NCBI RefSeq assembly: GCF_000482845.1
Contig: NZ_AXWV01000022.1
Span: 1 to 62,676 of the forward strand
Origin: Anaerobiospirillum succiniciproducens DSM 6400
GTDB lineage: Bacteria; Pseudomonadota; Gammaproteobacteria; Enterobacterales; Succinivibrionaceae
Length of the DNA stretch: 62,676 nt
Direction of reading: 5' to 3'
The notes beneath the pieces are model-generated. The model searched no databases, was not told the origin of the DNA, and saw only the letters and a program-made list of their open reading frames with translations. Positions 1 to 8,413 of the stretch are shown here, in pieces. Positions within the stretch are counted from its first letter, which is position 1, and each line of letters starts with the position of its first letter. The position numbers and the translations under genes are program-made.

Positions 1-164
1 GAGTCGGCTACAGGTGCTTTAGTGTCGGTCGAGCTGTCAGAAGGGGAATTGAGGATTCTGCCTATAGCCTCAACCTGCTCCCGTGTTAGCTCGTTTTGCT
101 TGCTAGAAATGAGATCTGCAAGCTCAGAAGAAAGAGTTGTCTGTTTGATGTTATGAGCACCCAT
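1..164 (-). CDS. hypothetical protein, partial (3' end outside window)
   Basis: The reverse strand is open from the window edge to an ATG at 164, with GGAG about nine bases upstream as ribosome-binding site. The 54 visible residues start MGAHNIKQTTLSS and are polar: a probable helix containing SKQNELTREQVEAI is followed by a Ser/Asp/Thr-rich stretch. There is no signal peptide or membrane segment in this part. I do not recognise the family. The gene is transcribed away from the long spacer at 165-1269, so its promoter should lie there. Confidence 0.55.
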   Translation of the reverse strand, partial: MGAHNIKQTTLSSELADLISSKQNELTREQVEAIGRILNSPSDSSTDTKAPVAD

Positions 165-1269
165 TTTGATGATCTCCGAAAGTCAGCTTATGGCTGTGTT
201 AAGCTGTGCATGTTAAACCAATAAAAAAGGGGGCTCAAGAAAAACTACACATCAAATTCTACACTGTCTAACTATCGGATGTGACTTGTGTAAGTGGTAG
301 CTGTTGCTGATTGCTAGCAGGGAGCAATTAACAGTAGTTGGTGTAAGTAGGGTGATGTGGTTGCATTATTTTCATGCAAGTTTTACTGCAAATTTTTGCA
401 TAACTTCCTTTTGCGATAAATACAAGCTTATATCCGTACAAAGGCATCTTACAAATAGAATGATGGGAATTGTATGCACATAAATTGTGCACAAAGCAAT
501 ACAATATTTTGCAGAGAGAGTTTTAAGCTTTTTAGTTATGTTAATTGGCTTATTTGCAAGGTTTATTAAAGATTTAACAGGTTATTTCGCTCTTGTGCTC
601 TATGGTGATGCAAAAAAGCAAGAACGCCGCTGAGTTTTTGCAAAATTTTGTAGAAAGCCTATTGCTATGCGGTTATTCGTGCCATGTTTTGGGGAGCGAT
701 ATTTCACTTCAATTTTTGTGATGGCAATGAAACAATGAAGTTAGGATCACTTAGATATAAATAACCTTGCTTTAAGTCACAGAATTGACGAAAATAACAA
801 GTTGCAACTGACATGATTGCAAAACTTACTACGCTGCCAAAACTGATGTTTGCTGCTAATAAACAGCATAAATATCAGGTTTTGAACAAAAGTTTGCTTG
901 TTTATGACCACAGCTTGAAGCTATGGTTTTGCAGCCTATAGCGTGATTATTTTTTGCAACTTGCAGTAGTCGAGTGATAGTTTGTTGCAGCAACGCAAAA
1001 GTTCTTATTGTGCAAAGATTTGCAGTAGAAGGCTCTAAGGTGAGCTAAATGAGAACTCCTTGGGGATAGTTGCTCTTCGAACTCTCAGCAGCTTAAGTAA
1101 GTTTAGTCTTGGTATAACTGAGGCTACTTACAAATCTTGTGCGCTCTTTTCAAGCTGATGGTTTTAATCAGCGCCCAAAACTGCCCTTGATTTATAGCTG
1201 TATGTTTGCAATCTGTGCTTTTAGGCCATCAGGCTTTTAGTACGGCAGGTGTTTGGTTAGGAAAAGTTT
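165..1269. other. 1.1-kb AT-rich intergenic region
   Basis: This spacer lies between two divergent genes and must hold both promoters. It has no convincing reading frame, tRNA or strong terminator hairpin that I can see. It is AT-rich and contains many TTTGCA/TGCAAA words, a composition pattern rather than a clear repeat. Confidence 0.5.
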
Positions 1270-3012
1270 ATGGCAACAATTCCTTTTTTAACGCTGACTG
1301 TCGCTCTAGCTGCCATCTTAGGTATTTTGCTAGGTGAAGTGCGTTATCGCGGTATCGGCTTAGGTATCGGCGGTGTCCTGTTCTCAGGCATTTTGGTTGG
1401 TCACTTCTTCAACGAGTGGTTCGGTCTTACTGTCAGAACTTCAGATGGCTTAACCTCAGAGGGTGAAATCTTAGGCTACGTTCAAGAGTTCGGTCTGATC
1501 TTGTTCGTCTATGCCATTGGTGTACAGGTTGGTCCAAGCTTCTTTGCCTCATTACGTTCTATGGGCGCAAAGTTAATCGGCTGGGTCGTTGTAATCATCG
1601 TAATGGGTTGTACCGTTGCTTTATCTCTCCACTTCATCGGTATCGTAAAGATCGACGCCATGGTGGGTATGTACTCTGGTGCAATCACTAATACCCCTGC
1701 CCTGGGCGCTGCAAATCAGATGATTACAGATATGCAGACAGTCCTAGCTGAGCAAGGCATCGATGCTAAGGCAGATGGCTTCGACACCTTTGTGGTTCCA
1801 TCAGCTTACGCAATGGCTTACCCATTTGGTGTATGCGGCATCTTACTGACCATGATTTTAATTCGTGTCTTCTTCCGCGTTAACATTGAAGAAGAAGGCC
1901 GTAAGTACTTAGAGTCTAAGAGCGCTGGTCAGGGCACTATCGTTACTACTAACGTAACTGTGCTCAACGACAAGTTCTTTGAAAAGCAGCTTGGCGATAT
2001 TGCTGGTATCCGCGAAGAGCACATAGTATGCTCACGTATTAAGCGTGGCAACGAGCTGATTGTTCCTCACAACGATACTATCATCCACGAAAACGACGTG
2101 CTGCACTTAGTGGGTAACAAAGAGCACCTTGATGAGACTACTACCTTAGTTGGTAAGATCGCAGATAGCGTGTTCACCACTACTCGTGGTACTAACAAGA
2201 CCGTTAAGCGTATCTTAGTAACCAATAACCTCATCATTGGTAAGCCACTTGAGTCACTGCACTTAGAAGAGCGTTTTGATATCGTAACCTCTCGACTCAT
2301 CCGTGCTGGTGTGCAATTTATTCCATCACACGACATGAAGCTGCAGTTTGGTGATTACTTAAACGTTATCGGTACTAAAGAGCACATTGATGCCGCTTCT
2401 AAGATCTTAGGTAACTCCGTTGTTGAGCTGCACAAGGTTGCCATGTTACCAATCTTCATTGGTATCTTCTTAGGTATTCTCCTTGGCTCCATCCCAATTC
2501 CAGTATCTGGCGTTCCTGCTCCTTTAAAGCTTGGTATTGCTGGTGGCCCTCTGGTTATGGCTATTTTACTGGCTCGTTTTGGTGAGAGTTGGACCTTTAG
2601 ACGCATTCGTTGGTACATGCCAGCAGCTGGTCTGTCAGCCCTGCGTGAAATCGGTATTACCCTGTTCTTATCTATCGTAGGTATTTGCGCAGGTGCAAAC
2701 GGTTTCTGGGCAACCTTAACTCAAGGCCCAGGCTTAACTTGGATGCTGTGCGGTAGCTTAATTACCTTCATCCCAATCATCACTGTAGGTATCCTTGCTT
2801 ACAAGATCTCCAAGGTTAACTACCTCGTGCTGTGCGGTATGATCGCTGGCTCCATGACAGACCCTCCAGCACTTGCTTTTGCTAACGGTCTGCACTCAAA
2901 CCCAGAGGCTTCTTCATTAGGTTATGCAACTGTTTACCCAGTAACCATGTTCTTGCGTATCCTCTCGCCTCAAGTGATGATTATCATCGCAGTTCTCGTA
3001 TCGGGAATCTAA
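1270..3012 (+). CDS. AspT/YidE-family antiporter or exporter with two TrkA-C domains
   Basis: A 580-residue inner-membrane protein with the architecture of the aspartate:alanine exchanger family (AspT, YidE, YbjL, SucE). An N-terminal hydrophobic block (about residues 1-200) with GAITNTPALGAANQ is followed by two soluble RCK_C/TrkA-C domains (about 215-290 and 300-385) and a second hydrophobic block (about 390-580) with GSMTDPPALAFANG. The paired GxxTxxPAL-type motifs are the family hallmark. The ATG follows AGGAAAAGTTT. Family members exchange or export amino or dicarboxylic acids. In a succinate-producing lineage a role in succinate or aspartate efflux is plausible, but the substrate cannot be read from sequence. 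The gene is monocistronic and ends in a strong terminator. Confidence 0.85.
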   Translation: MATIPFLTLTVALAAILGILLGEVRYRGIGLGIGGVLFSGILVGHFFNEWFGLTVRTSDGLTSEGEILGYVQEFGLILFVYAIGVQVGPSFFASLRSMGAKLIGWVVVIIVMGCTVALSLHFIGIVKIDAMVGMYSGAITNTPALGAANQMITDMQTVLAEQGIDAKADGFDTFVVPSAYAMAYPFGVCGILLTMILIRVFFRVNIEEEGRKYLESKSAGQGTIVTTNVTVLNDKFFEKQLGDIAGIREEHIVCSRIKRGNELIVPHNDTIIHENDVLHLVGNKEHLDETTTLVGKIADSVFTTTRGTNKTVKRILVTNNLIIGKPLESLHLEERFDIVTSRLIRAGVQFIPSHDMKLQFGDYLNVIGTKEHIDAASKILGNSVVELHKVAMLPIFIGIFLGILLGSIPIPVSGVPAPLKLGIAGGPLVMAILLARFGESWTFRRIRWYMPAAGLSALREIGITLFLSIVGICAGANGFWATLTQGPGLTWMLCGSLITFIPIITVGILAYKISKVNYLVLCGMIAGSMTDPPALAFANGLHSNPEASSLGYATVYPVTMFLRILSPQVMIIIAVLVSGI

Positions 3013-3045
3013 AGCATCAGCATATAGCTTGATCTTTAACTAAAC

Positions 3046-3087
3046 ACAAAGCCGTCTTGCTCAAAGTAAGACGGCTTTGTTGCTTTT
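3046..3087 (+). terminator. intrinsic terminator of the AspT/YidE gene
   Basis: A perfect 13-bp stem (3046-3058 with 3068-3080) closes a 9-nt loop and is followed by a T-rich tract, 34 nt after the stop codon. Confidence 0.9.
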
Positions 3088-3408
3088 AGGCCACCCAAAT
3101 TCATCCCAACCATCGGCTCAATCCTGCCCATAACCTCAAACTACGCCACAAAGCATGTCCCTCAATTAGCACTCTCAACAGCGCTATCTTGCTTACTTAA
3201 AGTCTTAGCTAAGATAGATTGCGTATGATAGACATGCCAAGAATACAATTGCCAAGCAGTCTCTAACAGCAATTATCTAGCGGTTGCTTGTGCGGATGTC
3301 CATAAACAGCCCCGCATTTGCTTGCGCATGATGGCAATTGACGTTGCTTTTATGAGCGTCTAAGATAACTTTTCACTTTGGCATCGTTAATCAACAGGAC
3401 AAATTGGT
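3088..3408. other. intergenic region with promoter for the next gene
   Basis: No gene or strong hairpin seen. It must carry the promoter of the membrane-protein gene at 3409. AGGA lies a suitable distance before that ATG. Confidence 0.4.
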
Positions 3409-4578
3409 ATGAGCTCAATCTTTCCTTCACCAATTACTACAGGAATAGGCGGACCATTAGCGGCCTTGTTTACCGGACTTACTGGCTATAGCAAGACCTT
3501 GCCATGGTATTTGCTCTGTCCAATTTACTGTTTGATTGCATCGCCACTGATTTTGCTCTTGCCTATCATTTTGCCACTGTACTTGTTGCATGTGCTCTCG
3601 AGGCACTACAGACTTACTCATACCAAGAAAGGTGCCTTTGATACAGTTTTAAATAAAGAGGGTACGAGCGCCACTAAGGAATCAGCCAATATAGCAGCTA
3701 ATGAGGCTGTAGCTCTTAAAGCGACGAGGAAGACCAATGGTGCCGCTTCAAGTGGCGCTGCAGTTGGTTCTGATGATGTCTTACTTAGTGATGAGATGAA
3801 AGAAGCTGTAAACGTCGCTGAACGTACACAGCGCATTGAAGATGAGGTGCAATCTGATGAAGATGCAGCTAAGCGTAAGCATGAATATGTAGCTACAGCA
3901 CTATCAAGCTATAACACTAGCGCTTTTATTGCAGCACATATGAAGCTCTTATCATTAAGCTTGCTTTCTTACTACACTATTTTCTTTGCTGTCTTTGTGA
4001 CTGCTGGCTTTGCTATCTCCAATGCCATGATGATCTATGTAGAGAAAGCAAAAAAATCACAGCAGCTTCAAATTGCAACTACAGAACAGCTTGATTATGC
4101 CAACGCGGTAAATAACATTCTCACCATATCTGGCATCGTGATCTTCTTAACCTTGATTGTGATCTTTGCGCTCATCGTAGTAGCTGCTATCAAGGATAGT
4201 ATTAACAACATTGCAAACAAGAGTGGTGAACAGGGCACTGCATCCACTGTAGATGGCGCTGATGTATCATCCATTAGCCCGCTTAAAACAGCTTTTTCTG
4301 TGCTCTTTAGAAACTTACCAGGCTTTGCTGTGCTGATGAGTATCTTATATGCCGTGTTTGTAGTCGTTGAGCGTTACTATGCGCACTTAAGAGTTATCGC
4401 CATTGAGGCAATGGTACTTGGTCAATCTTACTTTGATCCAGGCATGCCATTTATTGCCCTGAGACTTTATATTGTTTATGCATTTTGCGTGGCATTCATG
4501 TTTGTAATTTTGATGTCGCTCAATGCCGTGCCACTGCTGCATCGCTCTAATAAGAGCGCCATTGCATCAGTAAGATAA
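3409..4578 (+). CDS. multi-pass membrane protein of unknown function
   Basis: The 389-residue product has about five or six hydrophobic segments, near residues 35-62, 175-207, 235-262, 298-320 and 348-375. A charged, Ala/Lys-rich soluble loop (about 65-165) separates the first segment from the rest. That loop is rich in Asp and Glu and contains VAERTQRIEDEVQSDED, likely helical. I recognise no transporter, protease or sensor motif. Only 35 nt separate it from the deacylase gene downstream, so the two may be cotranscribed. It may be a lineage-specific envelope protein; function unknown. Confidence 0.7.
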   Translation: MSSIFPSPITTGIGGPLAALFTGLTGYSKTLPWYLLCPIYCLIASPLILLLPIILPLYLLHVLSRHYRLTHTKKGAFDTVLNKEGTSATKESANIAANEAVALKATRKTNGAASSGAAVGSDDVLLSDEMKEAVNVAERTQRIEDEVQSDEDAAKRKHEYVATALSSYNTSAFIAAHMKLLSLSLLSYYTIFFAVFVTAGFAISNAMMIYVEKAKKSQQLQIATTEQLDYANAVNNILTISGIVIFLTLIVIFALIVVAAIKDSINNIANKSGEQGTASTVDGADVSSISPLKTAFSVLFRNLPGFAVLMSILYAVFVVVERYYAHLRVIAIEAMVLGQSYFDPGMPFIALRLYIVYAFCVAFMFVILMSLNAVPLLHRSNKSAIASVR

Positions 4579-4613
4579 GCTTGTAATTCATACTAATTTT
4601 GTAGGAAAACGCC

Positions 4614-5108
4614 GTGTACATTAAGGACACACTGCTGCCATTGTTAGAACAGCAGAATATTAACTACACCATCTATCAACATGAGGCTATTGCTCATGGT
4701 GATATTGAGTTTGATTTGCCTGACATGAAGGGCACCATGCTTAAGAATCTGGTGCTTACCAATAAGAATCGTGATCTCTTCTTGTTCACCTTGCCTCTTC
4801 ACTACAGAGCAAATCTCAAAGCTTTATCCAACGCCTTAGGTGTGCCACGCTTTTCTTTTGCTTCAGTAAGTGATCTTACTTACATTGGTATTCCACCTGG
4901 GCATGTAAGTCCTTTTTGTCTGCTCAATGATCTAAATCTGCAGTTTAAGTATGTTCAGCCAGTTGAGCTTGATAACTTTGATCTGGTGAACTGCCATCCT
5001 CTGGACAATCACTTTTCAGTAGATATTGCTCGCCATGATCTTGAAGCATTAGTTGCAAAGACTGGCCATGAGGTGTGCAAGGTAGAAGGTGCCGTCATCA
5101 TTGACTAG
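4614..5108 (+). CDS. YbaK/ProX-type aminoacyl-tRNA deacylase (trans-editing)
   Basis: The 164-residue protein matches the single-domain YbaK/PrdX/ProXp family, which hydrolyses mischarged tRNA (typically Ala- or Cys-tRNA(Pro)). Visible family features are the KNLVLTNK strand with the conserved catalytic-type Lys, the LKALSNALGVPRFSFAS segment, the PGHVSPFCLLND loop, and HPLDNHFSVDI near the C-terminus. Length is typical. The start is a GTG, preceded by TAGGAAAAC; no ATG fits the family N-terminus. The exact tRNA substrate (ProXp-ala versus YbaK) cannot be decided by eye. It follows the membrane-protein gene closely and is followed by a repeat region. Confidence 0.8.
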   Translation: MYIKDTLLPLLEQQNINYTIYQHEAIAHGDIEFDLPDMKGTMLKNLVLTNKNRDLFLFTLPLHYRANLKALSNALGVPRFSFASVSDLTYIGIPPGHVSPFCLLNDLNLQFKYVQPVELDNFDLVNCHPLDNHFSVDIARHDLEALVAKTGHEVCKVEGAVIID

Positions 5109-5186
5109 AGGCCCAAAGCCCGCTTGATAGACTATATGCCCAAAGTGCGCCGTAATCAGTAGCTATTCAAGAAGGACGTGCTAGCC

Positions 5187-5462
5187 ATAGCCATATGTCT
5201 ATATGCTTATGCAGCCTAGCGCCCATATGTCTATCGAATGTAGAGCCAGGCATGCACAGATAGCTATAAGCTTAGGTAGCCTAGCGTCCATACGTCTATC
5301 GAATGTAGAGCCAGGCAGGCACAGATGTCTATATGCTTAGGTAGCCTATCACCCATATGTCTATCGAATGTAGATCTAGGCATGCACAGATAGCTATAAG
5401 CTTAGGTAGCCTAGCGCCCATATGTCTATCGAATGTAGAGCCAGGCATGCACAGATAGCTAT
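5187..5462. repeat. 65-bp tandem repeat, nearly four copies
   Basis: Units start at 5213, 5278, 5343 and 5408, exactly 65 bp apart. Each contains AGCCTAGC, CATATGTCTATCGAATGTAG and AGGCATGCACAGAT. A partial unit precedes the first (about 5187-5212), and the last stops near 5462. Because 65 is not a multiple of three, this is not coding repeat expansion. The array fills the spacer between the deacylase and the glycosylase and ends 40 nt before the next start codon, so it may include that gene's promoter. 5109-5186 holds nothing else recognised. Confidence 0.95.
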
Positions 5463-5501
5463 TGGGTCGGAGCGTTACTGATGCGATGAGGTAGTGTGTA
5501 T

Positions 5502-6170
5502 ATGTCAAGCAAGCAAGAGTCTAAAGCAAAGAAGCAAGGTGCTATCAAGCAAGCTTCAAGAAAAGCTATCCATGATGGACCAAGCTCTGCATCTTGCGAT
5601 GCTAAAGCAATCTCTTGTGAAGAGCGCATTTATGGCTTTGAGCCATTTGTCCCTGAGGGAGCTAAGGTACTTATCTTAGGTTCCATGCCTTCAGTAAAAA
5701 GCTTAGAGCAGGGCTTTTACTATGCTCATCCGCAAAATCGCATGTTTAAGCTTATTGCTCGCTATCTTGCACTGTACAATCACTCCTCAGTAGAGAAGAC
5801 CGTGCCACTAGTTAGCGTCAGCGAGCGCAAGGATGCTTTAACTACTTTAGGCATTGCGATGTGGGATACAGTTGATAGCTGTGTTCGTAATGGCTCGCTA
5901 GACTCAAACATCAAAGTTGCAACCTATGCCGATATCGCCTCGCTATTAAAGAAACATGGCAGTATTCGCTGTGTGATTACTGCAGGTGGTTTTGCGGCTA
6001 AGGCGTTTAAGAAGTCTACTTTATCGCTTGAAGAGGTTAAGACAGAGAAATTAGTCTTTGACTACCATGCACTACCGTCAACCTCACCAGCTAATACTGT
6101 AAGCTTTGAAAAACTGTGTGAGGCCTATGATGCTGTTATCTTGCCGCATTTAGGCATAAAAGTAGGATAG
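5502..6170 (+). CDS. hypoxanthine/uracil-DNA glycosylase (UDG superfamily, family 6-like)
   Basis: The 222-residue protein matches the DNA-deoxyinosine glycosylase group of the UDG fold. GFEPFVPEGAKVLILGSMPS gives the first strand and GSMPS motif. YYAHPQNRMFKLI carries the catalytic-type Asn with the family's HPxNxFW-like motif. Later come LTTLGIAMWDTVDSC and the second motif CVITAGGFAAKAF. It would excise deaminated bases in base-excision repair. I chose the ATG at 5502 because TGAGG lies about 10 nt upstream; the GTG at 5496 is too close to it. The first 45 residues are a Lys/Ser-rich, probably disordered extension. It appears to stand alone downstream of the 65-bp repeat array. Confidence 0.8.
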   Translation: MSSKQESKAKKQGAIKQASRKAIHDGPSSASCDAKAISCEERIYGFEPFVPEGAKVLILGSMPSVKSLEQGFYYAHPQNRMFKLIARYLALYNHSSVEKTVPLVSVSERKDALTTLGIAMWDTVDSCVRNGSLDSNIKVATYADIASLLKKHGSIRCVITAGGFAAKAFKKSTLSLEEVKTEKLVFDYHALPSTSPANTVSFEKLCEAYDAVILPHLGIKVG

Positions 6171-6317
6171 GTTTAATTGTGCAATTCCCGTGCGTTTAGC
6201 CACAGCGCTACGTAAGTTCTTATAGATAACTCTTTATCAGATACGCTCTTTTAGCCTATAGCGCTGCACATTGTTTAGTGATAATGTTAAGTTAGTTTTT
6301 CTTGTGAGGGTCTTGAT

Positions 6318-7424
6318 ATGGCACTGTTCAAAGCTTGCTTAAGACGCAATCAGCTGGTGACTGCACTACTCTTAGCAGTATCTTGTGTGTGCGCACCTAG
6401 CTTTGCCGCAGAAAAAGTACCCTCAGATACAGCCACCACATCTGTAGCAGCAGATGCCAAAGCAGCTGCAAGTAAGGTAAGTGCCGCTGATGCTAAAGCA
6501 GCTGCAGGTAAGGCAAATGCCGCTGATGCTAGTGCTAAGGTGGGTGCGGTTGCTGAAAGTAAAGCAGGGGATAGCGCTATCAATGCGACGGGGCGAAAGA
6601 AGACACGTGCTCCAGATGAAAAGGCTTTACGAGGTGAGTCAGCCGATCCAGAAAGTAAGAATATTACTATCGAGCGTACCTTTAGCGTCTCTCACATTAG
6701 AGTGCCAAAGCGCTGTGAAGACATTACCTTTAAGCCTATTTGTACTCGTTTAGTTAACTACTATGCTCGACGTTTTGAAAGAGACATGGTAACTAACTAC
6801 TCCAATAACTTTATGAATAATGCCGAGCTTTTAGAGCAAGATAACTTTCTTACTTATCAAGAGCGAGAGCGTGGTGAGCAACATGTAACCATGAGTGCAT
6901 ACTCACCACCTGGCGATCCAATCATGACGCTGTTTACGATCTTCAAACAGCGCATCCCTCCAGAGGATAATGAGATCTTAATTGTTGAGACTATCAACTT
7001 TGATAGTCGTACAGGTAAGTTCATTCCATTTAAAGATCTCTTTGAAAACCATGAACTAGCAGCCATGCTCTGTGCACGTGCTATCGAACAGAAGTACCAA
7101 AAGTACAACTCCAAGCTCTTGCCAGTGGTGATCTCAGCAACTCAATTACGTCCATCTAACTTCATTGTTACAGCTAATGGTCTGCGCTTCTTCTTTGCTC
7201 CTGGATTAGTCAAGGAGGATGGTAAGAGTGCCGATTCAATTTTCATTAAAATCGACAAGCTCAAAGCTGCAAAGCCTCATATGAAATGGTGGGAGGGTAA
7301 GGCCCGTACTGTCACTCAAGCTCAACGCGAATCAATTAAGAACAGTAACTTAAGCTCAGTGATTGATCTTGATGAGGCCGATCGTCAGCTACAAGAAAAA
7401 AGCGACTCTCCAGAAACACCATAA
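6318..7424 (+). CDS. secreted DUF3298/RsiV-like protein
   Basis: A 368-residue exported protein. A signal peptide (about residues 1-30, ending at SFAA) is followed by a low-complexity Ala/Lys/Asp region (about 30-95) with imperfect repeats of ADAKAAA. The folded part resembles DUF3298/DUF4163 proteins: it has a conserved FDSRTGKFIPFKDLFEN segment and the strand TANGLRFFFAPG, typical of the C-terminal DUF3298 domain. These domains occur in periplasmic proteins and in RsiV-type anti-sigma factors, where they bind lysozyme. There is no transmembrane anchor beyond the signal peptide, so an anti-sigma role is unlikely. The ATG at 6318 follows GTGAGGG. Flanking genes give no pathway clue. Confidence 0.65.
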   Translation: MALFKACLRRNQLVTALLLAVSCVCAPSFAAEKVPSDTATTSVAADAKAAASKVSAADAKAAAGKANAADASAKVGAVAESKAGDSAINATGRKKTRAPDEKALRGESADPESKNITIERTFSVSHIRVPKRCEDITFKPICTRLVNYYARRFERDMVTNYSNNFMNNAELLEQDNFLTYQERERGEQHVTMSAYSPPGDPIMTLFTIFKQRIPPEDNEILIVETINFDSRTGKFIPFKDLFENHELAAMLCARAIEQKYQKYNSKLLPVVISATQLRPSNFIVTANGLRFFFAPGLVKEDGKSADSIFIKIDKLKAAKPHMKWWEGKARTVTQAQRESIKNSNLSSVIDLDEADRQLQEKSDSPETP

Positions 7425-7543
7425 ACACTAAATAAAGCTAATGTCTATAAAAATCCATAAGCACTAAGCGTGGCCTGGTGTTTTGGGGATGGCTGAGCTT
7501 TTTGGGGGGCTATTCTCTTTTGCCTTCTAATCACTTGTGTTTG

Positions 7544-8077
7544 TCATAGAGGGCATTCTAGTTGGCAGTCAAATGGCTCGGATGCTACATGCTTGGCATT
7601 GGGTGCAAGTGCATCGCTGCAGCCAAGGGAGCGGTAAAAAGCTTGAGTTTCTATGGCCGAGTGCGCTGAGATATAAAGCTTCTTAGCGCCATGTTGCTTA
7701 GCCCATTCTTTTGCGGCCATGAACAAGGCTTTGCCAATCCCTTGCCCTCTCAATTCTTCTGATACATGCAGGCTGGTCATATCAGCATAACGCTGCACAT
7801 CATCAAAGATCTCTGATTCTACCGATACAAAGCCCTTAAGCTCATTACCTTCAAAGGCTCCATAGACAAATCCGTTGGTTAGTAGTGTGTTCTTGAGACA
7901 CTGGCCGAGAAAAGCATATTCATCGGCACTCCAGTCATCGATGAATGGATCGGATCTTATCAACCAATTGCCATTGAGATCTTTGCGATAGCAGCGATCA
8001 ACCACTTGATGCCGATTGAAGTTATTAAAGAGCTCTACTGTAAGCTCATCTACAGTTAAAACTCGAAAGCTGCGCAT
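7544..8077 (-). CDS. GNAT-family N-acetyltransferase
   Basis: The 177-residue protein has the GNAT acetyl-CoA-binding motif A, LRGQGIGKALFMAAKEWA, and a C-terminal motif B with AIETQAFYRSLGC. This is standard for a single-domain acetyltransferase. The N-terminal half (NFNRHQVVDRCYRK) resembles GNATs that act on small molecules, but the substrate is unknown. The ATG follows GGGGATTTTT. It is convergent with the DUF3298 gene and divergent from the giant gene at 8414. Confidence 0.88.
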   Translation of the reverse strand: MRSFRVLTVDELTVELFNNFNRHQVVDRCYRKDLNGNWLIRSDPFIDDWSADEYAFLGQCLKNTLLTNGFVYGAFEGNELKGFVSVESEIFDDVQRYADMTSLHVSEELRGQGIGKALFMAAKEWAKQHGAKKLYISAHSAIETQAFYRSLGCSDALAPNAKHVASEPFDCQLECPL

Positions 8078-8227
8078 AAAAATCCCCAGATGAATCTAAC
8101 TAGAAAGTGCTTTACGTAACTAAGATAACTGTATCTTAGCTTGCAAGCGATGATCGTTGTAAAGCTTATGTGATCAAGGATATCTCATTAAATACGCAGT
8201 CGAGCTAATAGTGCACGGCCTTTCTGA

Positions 8228-8318
8228 TAAAATACCTAGACTTGTTTTGCTATGCTTTAAACAAGTTGATGCTCTGTAGATTTTGCTGCCACAAGCCATG
8301 GTGGCAAGATTTGTTTTT
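8228..8318 (+). promoter_or_regulatory. candidate promoter and hairpin leader of the giant gene
   Basis: GATAAAATAC near 8226-8235 could serve as a -10 element. It is followed by an inverted repeat (CTTGTTT 8241-8247 with AAACAAG 8259-8265), then a second hairpin (TGCCAC 8287-8292 with GTGGCA 8301-8306) followed by AGATTTGTTTTT. The second resembles a weak intrinsic terminator, which would sit inside the leader of the gene starting at 8414. The rest of the 8078-8413 spacer shows nothing further. Confidence 0.35.
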
Positions 8319-8413
8319 GAGGTATGCATGGGTGAGCGGGCGATGTTTAGGCATGAATGCTCATATGTTCAACCACAGTTAGAACGTTTTCATGTTAATG
8401 GGGGATTTTCATC

